The notes under the pieces: generated by a model
Database searches by the model: none
Told to the model about the DNA's origin: nothing
What the model saw: only the letters and a program-made list of their open reading frames with translations
Shown: piece by piece, positions 35,424 through 44,230 of the stretch
Numbering within the stretch: position 1 is the stretch's first letter
Layout: every line of letters starts with the position of its first letter
Program-made: the position numbers and the translations under genes
Assembly: GCF_030913705.1 (NCBI RefSeq)
Contig: NZ_CP133190.1
Span: 2,356,001-2,420,000, forward strand
Origin: Anaerocolumna sp. MB42-C2
GTDB taxonomy: Bacteria > Bacillota > Clostridia > Lachnospirales > Lachnospiraceae
DNA length: 64,000 nt
Direction: 5' to 3'

Positions 35424-35444
35424 AAATCTCTAAAAAATCTTTAA
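35424..35444 (-). promoter_or_regulatory. candidate OmpR-type response-regulator site
   Basis: A direct repeat with 11-bp period, AAATCTCTAA-A-AAATCTTTAA, lies 43-63 bases upstream of the fusion-lipoprotein ATG. Tandem sites of 10-11 bp spacing are normal for OmpR/PhoB-type regulators, and such a regulator is encoded next door. Weak evidence. Confidence 0.35.
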
Positions 35445-35515
35445 ATGAAATAGAGTAGAGAAATAATTGCTAAGAATTATTCCCATAGGGAAGTTTGGAT
35501 AACTTTTCTATGAAT

Positions 35516-35561
35516 GAAAAAAGTCAAATAAAATACAGAACAAGGCTGTATCTTATTTGAC
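35516..35561 (-). terminator. terminator of the OmpR-type two-component genes
   Basis: GTCAAATAA (35523-35531) and TTATTTGAC (35553-35561) with inner ATACAG/CTGTAT pairing; on the minus strand the stem is followed by TTTTTT. It separates the regulator genes from the transporter operon. Confidence 0.9.
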
Positions 35562-35617
35562 GTAAGTTTCTACTACTAATACCGAATCGGATTGCTGCTG
35601 TATTCTAACCATTCCAT

Positions 35618-36916
35618 TCATTCTTTTTTATAAATCGGCAAAGAAACAAGAAACGTTGCTCCACCACCCTTCGTATCTTTCACCTCTATATTGCCCCCGT
35701 GGAGGATGGTCAGCTCTTTGGCTATACTAAGTCCCAGTCCGTAGTGGGTTTTATCCTTTCTGGATTTATCTTCTCTGTAGAACCTTTCAAAAATTTCTTT
35801 CTTATTATTCTCTGAGATACCGGCACCATGATCTTCCACCTCAAGAAACAAACGATTTTTCTTGCTGTAACCAGACAACAGGATACTATCTTTCTCCACG
35901 GTATAAGTTACCGCATTATCAATAAGAACAGCCAGTATCTGCTTGATCCGTTCTCCATCCCCCTCCACTTTAGGCAGTATATCATCCGGTACTTTAAGTT
36001 CAAGTTCTTTTCCCTGTTCCTTGCAGTATGGATAAAAAAGATCATAAACTTCAAGTAATAAAGTATCCATATCCAATATTTCTTTCTTGATTCTCCAGCT
36101 TCTTGCGTCCGCGGAAGCTAATAACAGCATGTCCTCAATCAAAGCGGCTAAACGTTTACATTCCTTATCAATGCCTTTGGTAAAATGCTCTGTTCTCTCA
36201 GGCTCCAGTATTAATGCAGATGCATTTGCCCGAATTACTGCCAGTGGAGATTTTAATTCATGGGAAGCTGCCGCAATAAATTCGGTCTGTCGTCTTCTGC
36301 TTTCTTCCACCGGCTTTAAAGACTTGCTTACCATGAATCTGCTTACGAAAAAAAATGCTGTGATTCCTAATAAATCAAGCAATATTAATAAGAACCTTTG
36401 TTTTAACACAGATGCCTTATTTCCTGAAATATACTGGAGCGCCACAACACTTCGAAAACCCTTTCCTATTGGCACTATAAAAACTTCCCCCAGATATTTT
36501 TCATTCTTATTACCTTTTATTTCATATACCTTACTTTGAATTTCATTCCGGCTAACTGGCCGGATATTGGTATTAATATTATCTTTGCCTGCAAGTTCTT
36601 TTATTTTATTAACCAGCACTTCCCGCTTTGTAGGTGCCTGCCAGGAACCCCGAAACTGAAAAGGTATTCCATTATCTTCAATATGAATAATTATATAATT
36701 ACTTGTTTCCATCTCTGCCATCCATAAATTACTGATATCCTGACTTCCACGGACGTTTTGGTTTATGGTTATAAAATTATTACGAAAGGAATCGATCTGG
36801 CTTCTTAGCAGCTGTTCATTGGTGATTACTGCCACAAAAATAATTACTGCCGTTAAAATCAGCCCTGTAGAGCAGGTATATAATAAAATCAACCTATTTC
36901 TAATTGATTTAAGCAT
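35618..36916 (-). CDS. sensor histidine kinase (HisKA type)
   Basis: A 432-residue membrane kinase: helix about 8-30, an extracellular domain of about 140 residues, helix about 178-197, the dimerisation/phosphoacceptor helix AAASHELKSPLAVIRANA (His near 220) and an HATPase domain with N, G1 and G2 boxes (DNAVTYTV; DHGAGI; GLGLSIAKEL). The ATG at 36916 overlaps the last codons of the regulator gene and has GGAG ten bases before it; the longer in-frame version is rejected. It should phosphorylate the OmpR-type regulator just upstream. Confidence 0.92.
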   Translation of the reverse strand: MLKSIRNRLILLYTCSTGLILTAVIIFVAVITNEQLLRSQIDSFRNNFITINQNVRGSQDISNLWMAEMETSNYIIIHIEDNGIPFQFRGSWQAPTKREVLVNKIKELAGKDNINTNIRPVSRNEIQSKVYEIKGNKNEKYLGEVFIVPIGKGFRSVVALQYISGNKASVLKQRFLLILLDLLGITAFFFVSRFMVSKSLKPVEESRRRQTEFIAAASHELKSPLAVIRANASALILEPERTEHFTKGIDKECKRLAALIEDMLLLASADARSWRIKKEILDMDTLLLEVYDLFYPYCKEQGKELELKVPDDILPKVEGDGERIKQILAVLIDNAVTYTVEKDSILLSGYSKKNRLFLEVEDHGAGISENNKKEIFERFYREDKSRKDKTHYGLGLSIAKELTILHGGNIEVKDTKGGGATFLVSLPIYKKE

Positions 36917-37592
36917 TTTCGTTTTTCTCCATTCGATATCCGATTCCATGTATGGTTTTGATATTTACTTTTGCATCAAGGGCCTTTAGTCTTCTTCTTA
37001 TAAAAAATATGTAGTTATCTATATTACCGTCTTCTACAAAGGAATCCATTCCCCATACTCTGCCAAGTATCTGTTCCCTTGTTAGAATCTGCTCTTTATT
37101 TAGCAAAAAGAACTCCAGTAATGCCCCTTCCCTTTTTGATAATGATACATTTTTCCCATCGCAAGCTGCCGTATAGGTATTGGTATTTAATTCAACATTC
37201 ATATACTTAAGCACTGTTAAGTCTTCCATTTTTCTGGGTCTTCTTAAAAGCGCACGGATTCTTGCCATTAATTCCTGAACTTCAAACGGTTTTACCAGAT
37301 AATCGTCTGCTCCTCCGTCCAGTCCGTCTATTCTGTCATTGATACCGTTCATGGCGGTTACCATTATGACCGGTGTTGTATTCCCTCTATTCCGAATATC
37401 CTCTAAGATAGATAGTCCGTCGACCCCCGGCAGCATTCGGTCCAGAATAATAACATCGTAAGCAGAACCGTCCAGATAATAGGCTGCCTCATCCCCGGTA
37501 TAACACTTATCAAACTCATAGCCTTCTTTTTTTATATGTACGGCTACTGCCTCACATAATTCTTCGTCATCCTCAATCATTAATAACTTCAT
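36909..37592 (-). CDS. OmpR-family response regulator
   Basis: A 227-residue regulator: receiver with EDDE pocket, phospho-acceptor Asp51 (VIILDRMLPGVDG), Thr/Ala switch (VMVTAMN) and Lys (YLVKPFEVQEL), followed by a winged helix (LSKREGALLEFFLLNKEQILTREQIL; FIRRRLKALDAKVNIKTIHGIGYRME). The likely start is ATG 37592 with AAAGGG; the frame stays open back to 37799, but that extension runs into the MITE-like repeat and has no receiver homology. It overlaps the kinase gene by eight bases. Probable target: the propeller/binding-protein operon at 35381. Confidence 0.92.
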   Translation of the reverse strand: MKLLMIEDDEELCEAVAVHIKKEGYEFDKCYTGDEAAYYLDGSAYDVIILDRMLPGVDGLSILEDIRNRGNTTPVIMVTAMNGINDRIDGLDGGADDYLVKPFEVQELMARIRALLRRPRKMEDLTVLKYMNVELNTNTYTAACDGKNVSLSKREGALLEFFLLNKEQILTREQILGRVWGMDSFVEDGNIDNYIFFIRRRLKALDAKVNIKTIHGIGYRMEKNENA

Positions 37593-37756
37593 AAAATGCC
37601 CTTTCAATTGATTGTTTTTAACTATTATAACTACAAAACCTAAAAGTTTTATTATTATTTTCTTAATTTTACCATCACAAATAGTTAAAAACAATATCAA
37701 AGTGGGTAAACCCCGCTTCAACCACTCGTTCCTCTCATTCATAAGAGTTTTAGGTG

Positions 37757-37895
37757 ATTGCGAAACAACATAGTTATCTAAATATTCCATACAATTCATA
37801 CGAATTTATAGCTTCAGTTGCCTTTAGGGGCAAGATTCAGCTCTAAAATTGTATGAATCGCATGTCATATTAATGCAAATTTTGAGTTTCGCAAT
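37757..37895 (+). repeat. MITE-like palindromic element, copy B
   Basis: 139 bp bounded by perfect 10-bp terminal inverted repeats ATTGCGAAAC (37757-37766) and GTTTCGCAAT (37886-37895). The interior is itself an imperfect palindrome with the loop at about 37823 (TTGCC-TTTAGG-GGCAA). It matches copy A at 10511-10648 in reverse complement along its length. It is too short to encode a transposase, so if mobile it would need one in trans. Direct repeats ATAAGAGTTT flank it at unequal distances. Confidence 0.8.
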
Positions 37896-37917
37896 TATCT
37901 TATAAGAGTTTAAAAAA

Positions 37918-37967
37918 GCTAACGAATAAATCAGTAGCTTTATCATTCTGCTGATTTATTCGTTAGC
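37918..37967 (-). terminator. terminator of the alcohol dehydrogenase gene
   Basis: Perfect 17-bp stem GCTAACGAATAAATCAG / CTGATTTATTCGTTAGC, 16-base loop, then TTTTTT on the minus strand. Confidence 0.92.
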
Positions 37968-38062
37968 CTAATATATAAATTAATTTTACCTTAGTAAGTC
38001 AGATAATCGTATGTCTGCTTACACTTTGTTCGCTAATGACTTCTATACTGCTATAAAATAAA

Positions 38063-39085
38063 TTATTGCCAGGGACCGATAATGTATTTACCCATTGCCC
38101 GTAACTCCGGTTTACTTAAAATATCCTTTAATTCTCCGAGAGAAGCTACTTTATGTACCATAGAGGTTACATCAATCTTTTTGGTATCAATCAGATTGAT
38201 TGCTCTGGTTTGGGTATATGGATTAATAAAGGAAGCTTTAATTTCAATTTCTTTTTGGAAGATTTCAAACGGTTTAATAGAAACAGTATCATCCGGTTTG
38301 GTAAGTCCAAACATCATAACAATCGATTTCTTACCTGCAAGTTCAATTGCCTGTGCAATTGTTACCGGTAACCCAACACATTCAATAACCACATCAAAAC
38401 GGCTGATTCCATTATCTTTTAGTATGGATTTTACATCATCGGACGGATTGATACATAGGTCGGCACCTAATTTTCTTCCCATTTCTCTCTTCTGTTCAAC
38501 CGGCTCCATAAGTACAACGGTAGACGCTCCGTTTAGTTTTGCCAATTGTAACATAATAAGACCAATCATACCGCCTCCGATTACTAAAACAGTACTGCCC
38601 GGTTTAATATTACACATATCAATTCCATGGAGACAGCAGGCAACCGGTTCCGTCATTGCCGCTTCTTCAAAAGTTGTTGTATCTGCTATTTTATATACCT
38701 GGGATTGGGGTACCACACAATATTCGGAAAATCCGCCGTTACAGGTGGTACCGATTCCTATCATATGATCGCAAAAATGTCCGATACCGTTTCTGCAGTA
38801 ATAACATTCCCCGCATAAGGCATTGGGATCAATACAAACCCTGTCCCCCGGTTTATAATTGGTTACTAAAGTACCGACTGCTTCCACGATACCGGAAAAT
38901 TCATGACCCAATACAGTTCCTGACGGACAATCAGCCGCACCTTTATCCCCTTCATAAATATGTACGTCCGTTCCGCATACCCCGCAGGCCATAACCTTAA
39001 TTAAAACCTCTCGGTCTTTTGGTTCCGGTTTTTGTAAATCCTCAATTCGTAAATTATGTTTTCCATAAAATACTGCACTCTTCAT
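38063..39085 (-). CDS. zinc-dependent alcohol dehydrogenase (polyol/threonine dehydrogenase type)
   Basis: A 340-residue medium-chain dehydrogenase. The catalytic zinc ligands are in ACGVCGTDVHIYEG and GTVLGHEFSG; the structural zinc site is in DPNALCGECYYCRNGIGHFC (four Cys). A Rossmann NAD(P) site follows (TVLVIGGGMIGLIMLQLA) with an acidic residue after the next strand (VVLMEPVE), which favours NAD. The substrate may be a sugar alcohol or a hydroxyl-bearing amino acid. GAGG lies nine bases before ATG. It has its own terminator, and the upstream operon also terminates, so it is monocistronic. No neighbouring gene fixes its pathway. Confidence 0.9.
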   Translation of the reverse strand: MKSAVFYGKHNLRIEDLQKPEPKDREVLIKVMACGVCGTDVHIYEGDKGAADCPSGTVLGHEFSGIVEAVGTLVTNYKPGDRVCIDPNALCGECYYCRNGIGHFCDHMIGIGTTCNGGFSEYCVVPQSQVYKIADTTTFEEAAMTEPVACCLHGIDMCNIKPGSTVLVIGGGMIGLIMLQLAKLNGASTVVLMEPVEQKREMGRKLGADLCINPSDDVKSILKDNGISRFDVVIECVGLPVTIAQAIELAGKKSIVMMFGLTKPDDTVSIKPFEIFQKEIEIKASFINPYTQTRAINLIDTKKIDVTSMVHKVASLGELKDILSKPELRAMGKYIIGPWQ

Positions 39086-39257
39086 AAGCTGTACCTCACC
39101 TTAATGTATTATTTTTGCAATATATATTTTTATCAGGATCCAGACTGGATTCAATCTTTATCCTAATATTATCAATTTATGATTAACTTAAGTAAACTGT
39201 TTTATATAACTATTTTATATAGTACACTTTTTTTTACTAATTTTCAAGAAATATAAG

Positions 39258-39289
39258 AAAACTCTGCCTTAAAAATCAGCAGAGTTTTT
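39258..39289 (-). terminator. terminator of the GH106-like operon
   Basis: Stem AAAACTCTGC / GCAGAGTTTT with an 11-base loop, 15 bases beyond the hydrolase stop, followed on the minus strand by CTTAT. Confidence 0.85.
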
Positions 39290-39303
39290 AGTAATTAAAG
39301 CAT

Positions 39304-42279
39304 TTATTTTGTTATAATCTCTATCTGCCCACAGCCAAATGGTACAAAGGAATAATCATCCGTCCACGTATCCTCCATTGTCAAATCATAATTTACTATG
39401 GCATCTTCATAACCTTTTATTCCTTTGAATGTATTACATCCAACATAATTATTTTCGCCTTTTATATGGTGATGAGGGCCAAAAATATTGCGGTTTGTTC
39501 CATGTAAAATTATACTGAGGGTATTTTCACCTTTTATAAGGAAATCGGTGATTTTTATGTCATAAGGAGACATGTAAAGGATTGCTGATTTCCCATTGCA
39601 TATTATTTCTGCACACACAGCTTTGGGATTTTTAATACTAAGGTATTTTTCTTCCTCTCCATCCCAGCTGATTTTAAGTTCAGCTTTGATGTTTCCTCGA
39701 TAAAACCAGAGTCCCCTGGTTGTCATATCATTTATTTCATAAACTTCATCCCTGTCTTTTAGGAAAAAATCAGGATTTTTAACTCTTATATGAGTTCTAT
39801 TCTTAAATACCTCTCCTTTCTGTCCTACACTAAACGAACCTAATATGTAGATTGCCTCCGGTTCCACAGGATAAAAAAACCGGTTTACTTCCGTTTCAAA
39901 CAGTCCGTCAACCTCCTGAATATTTTGTTTCTGCAGCTGGTATATTAAAACGATACTGTTTTTCCCTCTTCTGGCTTTTCCAAGACAATATTTATGAATA
40001 CCTCTGTCAATATACCATTCACCTGCTGTCCCATATATGGATTTTCCGTTAAAAATAACGTCAATGCAATCTTTATCTTCAATTGCGGCATACAGCACTT
40101 TTGAATCCGTCATTTCACTGGTAAATTCATATTTTGTATAGATAAGATTTCGGGCTGTTTTTGCAAGGTCTTTATATATAAGAGGATGCATTTTTACTAT
40201 AGGTAATAATTTCGAATATTCATGACCGTCCAGCGAATAGGATGCATAATCAATTGTCAAAACATTTTCATCACAACATGTTATATCCATTGGCGGTATT
40301 TCTGATTTACCATATACCTTTTTTAGTTCTGCCCTATCTGAGCCGTCTTCTGCCTCAAGTAACAGTGATTGGTAATTAGTAATTTCTATCGGGACAATCG
40401 TTTCATTTTCACCCAGATAGGAATCTATTCTTTTTCTTTCCAGCGTTTCCGGATCTACTATATAAACATTCTTTTGTCCCGGAATACTAACCATTAATTC
40501 CCTTCTGCTATCCGTCATATAGTTCCATATGTAAGCTCTTACCACATTATTGTCAAGCTTAGCGGATACATTTAAACCATGGGCAATATCGAAACCACTT
40601 TTATCGTAAACCGTTAATAATCTGTTAAAATGTATATAAGAAAAATATTTATACCAAAATCTTCTGCTGTTTTGAATAACCGGACACTTCTTTATCCAAT
40701 CCATATCTTCGGTATTTATTTTTTCAGGTGTTCGGTCTGCAAATATTACAGTACCACCATTTTGACTAAATTCTTTCAGTAAGGACCAGGTCGTATCGGA
40801 TAAACAAATTGATTTTGAAACGATTACATAGCGGTATCTGCATTTTCCAACCTGGAGTTTCTTTTCATTAACGAATCCATCCTCTTTTAAAACCGCTTCA
40901 TCTCCGATGTCGAATCCGACTTGTATATCCATTAAATTATCACAGAGATTTCGGTAAGAAGACATCAATTCCTTTTCCTGCTCTGATAAAGGTTTCGTAT
41001 GGCAGCAATATATACTCTGCATTGGACTGATAACCAAAATATCTTCCATCCACCTGCCAAGGGCCATTTTATAATTGATACCGCTCATCCATCTGCCGAT
41101 ATGGTGAAACTTCTCCCACCAGGGTTCCTGATAGGAATAAAAGGCAGGATAATCTCTTTTCCGAATTCCTCTTATAGAATGTGTCCCAATATGCAGACAT
41201 GGAACATTGATTCCGGCAGCAGCCTGCCAGCCCCATATATAACATTGCTCTTCAAAGGAAATATTCCAGCCTGCGCATCCAAAAGTCTCCGAGATGATTT
41301 TTTTACGCCCCGTCTGTTTTGCAATACTGGTTACCTGCTTTGTTAATAGTACAGATGTAATTCTTCTGCCCAGATGATCAATACCTGGCATCTGCATATG
41401 TTTATATTTAGGCATTACCCCCGCAGTAGAACCTACTTGTTGGATTAAGCTGTCTTCACCCGGACAATGTCCTGTAAATATAACATGATTTATTTCGCAC
41501 CACTCATAAATCTGTTTAAAGTAGTTTTCATTCATCATTTCCTGTATTGTATTCCAATAATCCATACGGTAACCATAAGTTTCCTCTCCTGAAAATTCAT
41601 CCAGAAGATAATACAATTTATCTTTATAAGAATAACCATTACGTTTTTTAAAATATTCTTCAAACTCCAGGCTATATGGATAACCCTCTCCGGAATATTG
41701 GGGCTCATCAGTAAAAAATCCCGGAACAGAATCTCCCAGGCGATTGCCTAATTCTTTTTTATAACGTTCATGGGTACATTCTATAAAAGCTTTTGTTACT
41801 TTATGGGATAAAAGATCGACATAATTCGGTTCAATACTATAATACGCCCAAAGGCTTGCATCTTCCGGTCTGCAGGGTACATAATTATCTCCTACCCTGC
41901 GAAAGGAAGCTATTAAATTCTCCGGTCTTTTTTCGTATGTAAATTTCATGTATTTTGAACGGTATTCATCCCCAAGACCATTTACTAATCCGCCTGCAAA
42001 ACCACTGGGCCAGCCGTCTTCATCATAAATCCATGCTTGCATATTATACTTTTTCGCAGTATCCGCCGCTAATCTGCAGGCATGAAACCATTCATCCGAG
42101 AGGTACGGTGTCAGCAATCCCCCTCTTGAATGCATAAAAAAACCTTGTAACCCCTGATCATGAAACTCTTTAATTCTTTCACGTATACTTGTATCATCCA
42201 TATTTTCATTCCATGCCCAAAAGTTTAACGGAGCAAAATCTTCTCTCGTCAATTGTCTGTTTTCATCTAAAAATTCCAT
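39304..42279 (-). CDS. glycoside hydrolase, GH106-like (alpha-L-rhamnosidase type)
   Basis: A 991-residue cytoplasmic protein. The N-terminus has the GH106-like barrel pattern (APLNFWAWNENMDD, LQGFFMHSRGGLLTPYLSDEWF, MQAWIYDEDGWPSGFAGG, SVPGFFTDEPQYSG, IISETFGCAGWNISFEEQCYI). A Rossmann-like region near 470-520 (YRYVIVSKSICLSDTTWSLLKEF) and C-terminal beta-sandwich domains (YDIKITDFLIKGENTLSIILHGT) follow, as in related 900-1000-residue enzymes. Acidic residues in YDEDGW and TDEPQY are candidate catalytic groups. AAGGAGG precedes ATG. It is the last gene of the binding-protein/permease operon and should cleave what that importer brings in, perhaps a rhamnosylated pectin or glycoside fragment. 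Family assignment is moderately sure; substrate is a guess. Confidence 0.7.
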   Translation of the reverse strand: MEFLDENRQLTREDFAPLNFWAWNENMDDTSIRERIKEFHDQGLQGFFMHSRGGLLTPYLSDEWFHACRLAADTAKKYNMQAWIYDEDGWPSGFAGGLVNGLGDEYRSKYMKFTYEKRPENLIASFRRVGDNYVPCRPEDASLWAYYSIEPNYVDLLSHKVTKAFIECTHERYKKELGNRLGDSVPGFFTDEPQYSGEGYPYSLEFEEYFKKRNGYSYKDKLYYLLDEFSGEETYGYRMDYWNTIQEMMNENYFKQIYEWCEINHVIFTGHCPGEDSLIQQVGSTAGVMPKYKHMQMPGIDHLGRRITSVLLTKQVTSIAKQTGRKKIISETFGCAGWNISFEEQCYIWGWQAAAGINVPCLHIGTHSIRGIRKRDYPAFYSYQEPWWEKFHHIGRWMSGINYKMALGRWMEDILVISPMQSIYCCHTKPLSEQEKELMSSYRNLCDNLMDIQVGFDIGDEAVLKEDGFVNEKKLQVGKCRYRYVIVSKSICLSDTTWSLLKEFSQNGGTVIFADRTPEKINTEDMDWIKKCPVIQNSRRFWYKYFSYIHFNRLLTVYDKSGFDIAHGLNVSAKLDNNVVRAYIWNYMTDSRRELMVSIPGQKNVYIVDPETLERKRIDSYLGENETIVPIEITNYQSLLLEAEDGSDRAELKKVYGKSEIPPMDITCCDENVLTIDYASYSLDGHEYSKLLPIVKMHPLIYKDLAKTARNLIYTKYEFTSEMTDSKVLYAAIEDKDCIDVIFNGKSIYGTAGEWYIDRGIHKYCLGKARRGKNSIVLIYQLQKQNIQEVDGLFETEVNRFFYPVEPEAIYILGSFSVGQKGEVFKNRTHIRVKNPDFFLKDRDEVYEINDMTTRGLWFYRGNIKAELKISWDGEEEKYLSIKNPKAVCAEIICNGKSAILYMSPYDIKITDFLIKGENTLSIILHGTNRNIFGPHHHIKGENNYVGCNTFKGIKGYEDAIVNYDLTMEDTWTDDYSFVPFGCGQIEIITK

Positions 42280-42301
42280 ATTATAACCTCCTTAAATTTT
42301 A

Positions 42302-43153
42302 TCACTCTTTTACCGCACCGCCCGTAAGCCCTTCCACAATCTGATTGGAAAATAAGAAATAAATTATGATTATAGGAATCAAAGTAATAATAACTGCTGC
42401 AAAAGACACATTCATCTGTTTTAAAAACTCATTCAGGTAATTATAAATAGCAAGTGTTAATGTTCTGCATGATTTCTTCCCAAGAAAAACCATAGGCATA
42501 TAAAAATCATTCCATTCGCCTACTGAAATAATTAATGCAACTGTAAAGATAACCGGCTTACAAAGAGGTAATACGATTTTAGAATATATCGCAAACTCCT
42601 TTGCTCCATCCATTCTGGCTGATTCATCCAAAGATTTTGGTACTGTTCGGAAAAACTTTTGAAATATGTAAACGGGAAGCGACATTCCTGCGGCATAAAT
42701 CAGAATCATTCCTTCCATTGTGTTTATTAATGACAATTTTTTTAAAATAATAAACAAAGGAAGAACACTAATTTGAATAGGGAACATCATCCCAAACAGG
42801 AAATAAGAAGATAATAATTCTTTTCCTTTGAAATCATAACGTGCTATACCGTATGCAACCATAGATGCTAAAAAGATACAGCAGAAAGTTCCGCAAAAAG
42901 TAAGGAATATACTGTTTCTAAAATACAAACCAAATCTGTCTTCCGTAAACACCGTAATATAGCTATCAAATAAAAACTTTTTAGGCCATCCGAATACATT
43001 ATTAATTAGATCCGATTTACTTTTTAAAGAATTAATTACTGTGGAGAGCAAAATAAAAATAGTTATACTTGTATATACTAATAAACAGATTGAAAAAATC
43101 CACCGGATAATTTTTGATTTTAGTGATAAAATTTCTTTCTTTTTCCTAACCAT
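42302..43153 (-). CDS. carbohydrate ABC permease (MalG type)
   Basis: A 283-residue membrane subunit with six helices and EAA loop (LDESARMDGAKEFAIYSKIVLPLCKP). It ends NQIVEGLTGGAVKE. GGAGAG lies about seven bases before ATG. It lies 11 bases after its partner permease and 22 bases before the hydrolase gene, so it is clearly co-transcribed. Confidence 0.93.
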   Translation of the reverse strand: MVRKKKEILSLKSKIIRWIFSICLLVYTSITIFILLSTVINSLKSKSDLINNVFGWPKKFLFDSYITVFTEDRFGLYFRNSIFLTFCGTFCCIFLASMVAYGIARYDFKGKELLSSYFLFGMMFPIQISVLPLFIILKKLSLINTMEGMILIYAAGMSLPVYIFQKFFRTVPKSLDESARMDGAKEFAIYSKIVLPLCKPVIFTVALIISVGEWNDFYMPMVFLGKKSCRTLTLAIYNYLNEFLKQMNVSFAAVIITLIPIIIIYFLFSNQIVEGLTGGAVKE

Positions 43154-43164
43154 TTAATCTCTCC

Positions 43165-44079
43165 TTAATTATCATATTCAAATTTAGATAAGACCTTATT
43201 TTGAACCACCGTAACTATAAAAATAGCTATAAACATAGCAGCACTGATTGCGGCACCAAATCCCAACTCTGATTTTCCATTCAGAACATTGCCAAAAGTA
43301 TACCGGTAAAATACCATTGTTACAAAATCTAAACAGTTGCTTACACCACCTGAGGAACCGCCTAAAATAAACGGTATATCAAAAATCCCCAAGGCCCAAA
43401 TTGAACTCATAACTATAATAGATGCGCAGGACGGAAGAGATAACGGCAATAATATATTCCAAAAACGCTGTGCTTCCGAACAGCCGTCGATTCTGCTTGC
43501 CTCTATGATATCTACCGGGATATCCATCATATTTGCATAAAAAATCATCATTCCGGAGCCGGAACCCTGCCATATAATAACGATAATCATAATCTTAAAA
43601 GCCAGATTCGGATCTCCAAGCCAGGAACTTGTTAAATTTATTAAACCAATTTTAGTCAAGATTTCATTTAGAAATCCGATATTGGGATTAAAAATCATTG
43701 TAGCAAAGAAACTTACGATAGTTGAACTGATTACATAAGGCATAAATATCATTAATTTATAATATTTGTAAAAAGGAATTTTTAAATAGAATAAATAAGC
43801 CATCAGGAATTGAACCGGTGTAATAATAAACCATACGCAGAGCAGATATTTCAGATTATTTCCCAATGCGTTCCAAAAAGTCGGTGCAATACGCGGATTG
43901 GTAAACAGTGTTTTAAAATTATCAAGTCCTATAAAAGTCATAGAGCCTAATCCTGACCAGTCAAAAAAGCAAAGATACAGAACAAAAATTATCGGGAATA
44001 CAATAAAAACGGTATATACAAGCAATCCCGGTGTAATAAACATTATATAAGGTTTTTTCTTTTTTTGTTTTTTTCCCAT
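43165..44079 (-). CDS. carbohydrate ABC permease (MalF/UgpA type)
   Basis: A 304-residue membrane protein opening MGKKQKKKKPYIMFITPGLLVYTVFIVFPI, with EAA loop IEASRIDGCSEAQRFWNILLPLSLPS. The frame is open to 44193, but that part covers the intercistronic hairpins; ATG 44079, twelve bases past AGGA, is the best start (ATG 44091 has the RBS too close). Partner of the permease at 42302-43153. Confidence 0.88.
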   Translation of the reverse strand: MGKKQKKKKPYIMFITPGLLVYTVFIVFPIIFVLYLCFFDWSGLGSMTFIGLDNFKTLFTNPRIAPTFWNALGNNLKYLLCVWFIITPVQFLMAYLFYLKIPFYKYYKLMIFMPYVISSTIVSFFATMIFNPNIGFLNEILTKIGLINLTSSWLGDPNLAFKIMIIVIIWQGSGSGMMIFYANMMDIPVDIIEASRIDGCSEAQRFWNILLPLSLPSCASIIVMSSIWALGIFDIPFILGGSSGGVSNCLDFVTMVFYRYTFGNVLNGKSELGFGAAISAAMFIAIFIVTVVQNKVLSKFEYDN

Positions 44080-44136
44080 TATTATAACCATTCCTATCGC
44101 CGATTTGCTTGCGATATTACCACAGAATCTGTTTGT

Positions 44137-44196
44137 GGCATCCTTTCGACTATATTTGAAAAGGATGCCTTTTTGCAGACGCAGTACAGGCATCCT
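44137..44196 (-). promoter_or_regulatory. mutually exclusive hairpins between binding protein and permease
   Basis: On the minus strand AGGATGCC (44189-44196), GGCATCCTTTTC (44158-44169) and GAAAGGATGCC (44137-44147) follow each other. The middle segment can pair with either neighbour but not both. A CCACA/TGTGG hairpin follows at about 44119-44137. This could set the ratio of binding protein to permease. Regulation by a ligand or protein is not shown. Confidence 0.5.
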
Positions 44197-44230
44197 ATCT
44201 ATAATAAATTATATGGCTTTAAACTTTGTA

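Larger units (their letters stand above)
37593..38062. other. 470-bp gap with MITE-like element and terminator
   Basis: Holds the promoter region of the OmpR-type system (not resolved), the repeat element at 37757-37895, direct repeats ATAAGAGTTT on either side of it (37741-37750, 37902-37911), the strong terminator at 37918-37967 and a weaker GTAAG/CTTAC hairpin near 38003. No gene seen. Confidence 0.6.

Noticed and set aside
37593..37799. N-terminal extension of the OmpR-type regulator
   Set aside because: The frame is open, but it runs into the MITE-like repeat, has no receiver homology, and the ATG at 37592 begins exactly at the conserved first strand.
38082..38768. 228-residue plus-strand open frame
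   Set aside because: Lies wholly inside the alcohol dehydrogenase gene, whose zinc and NAD motifs are intact; no RBS or family features.
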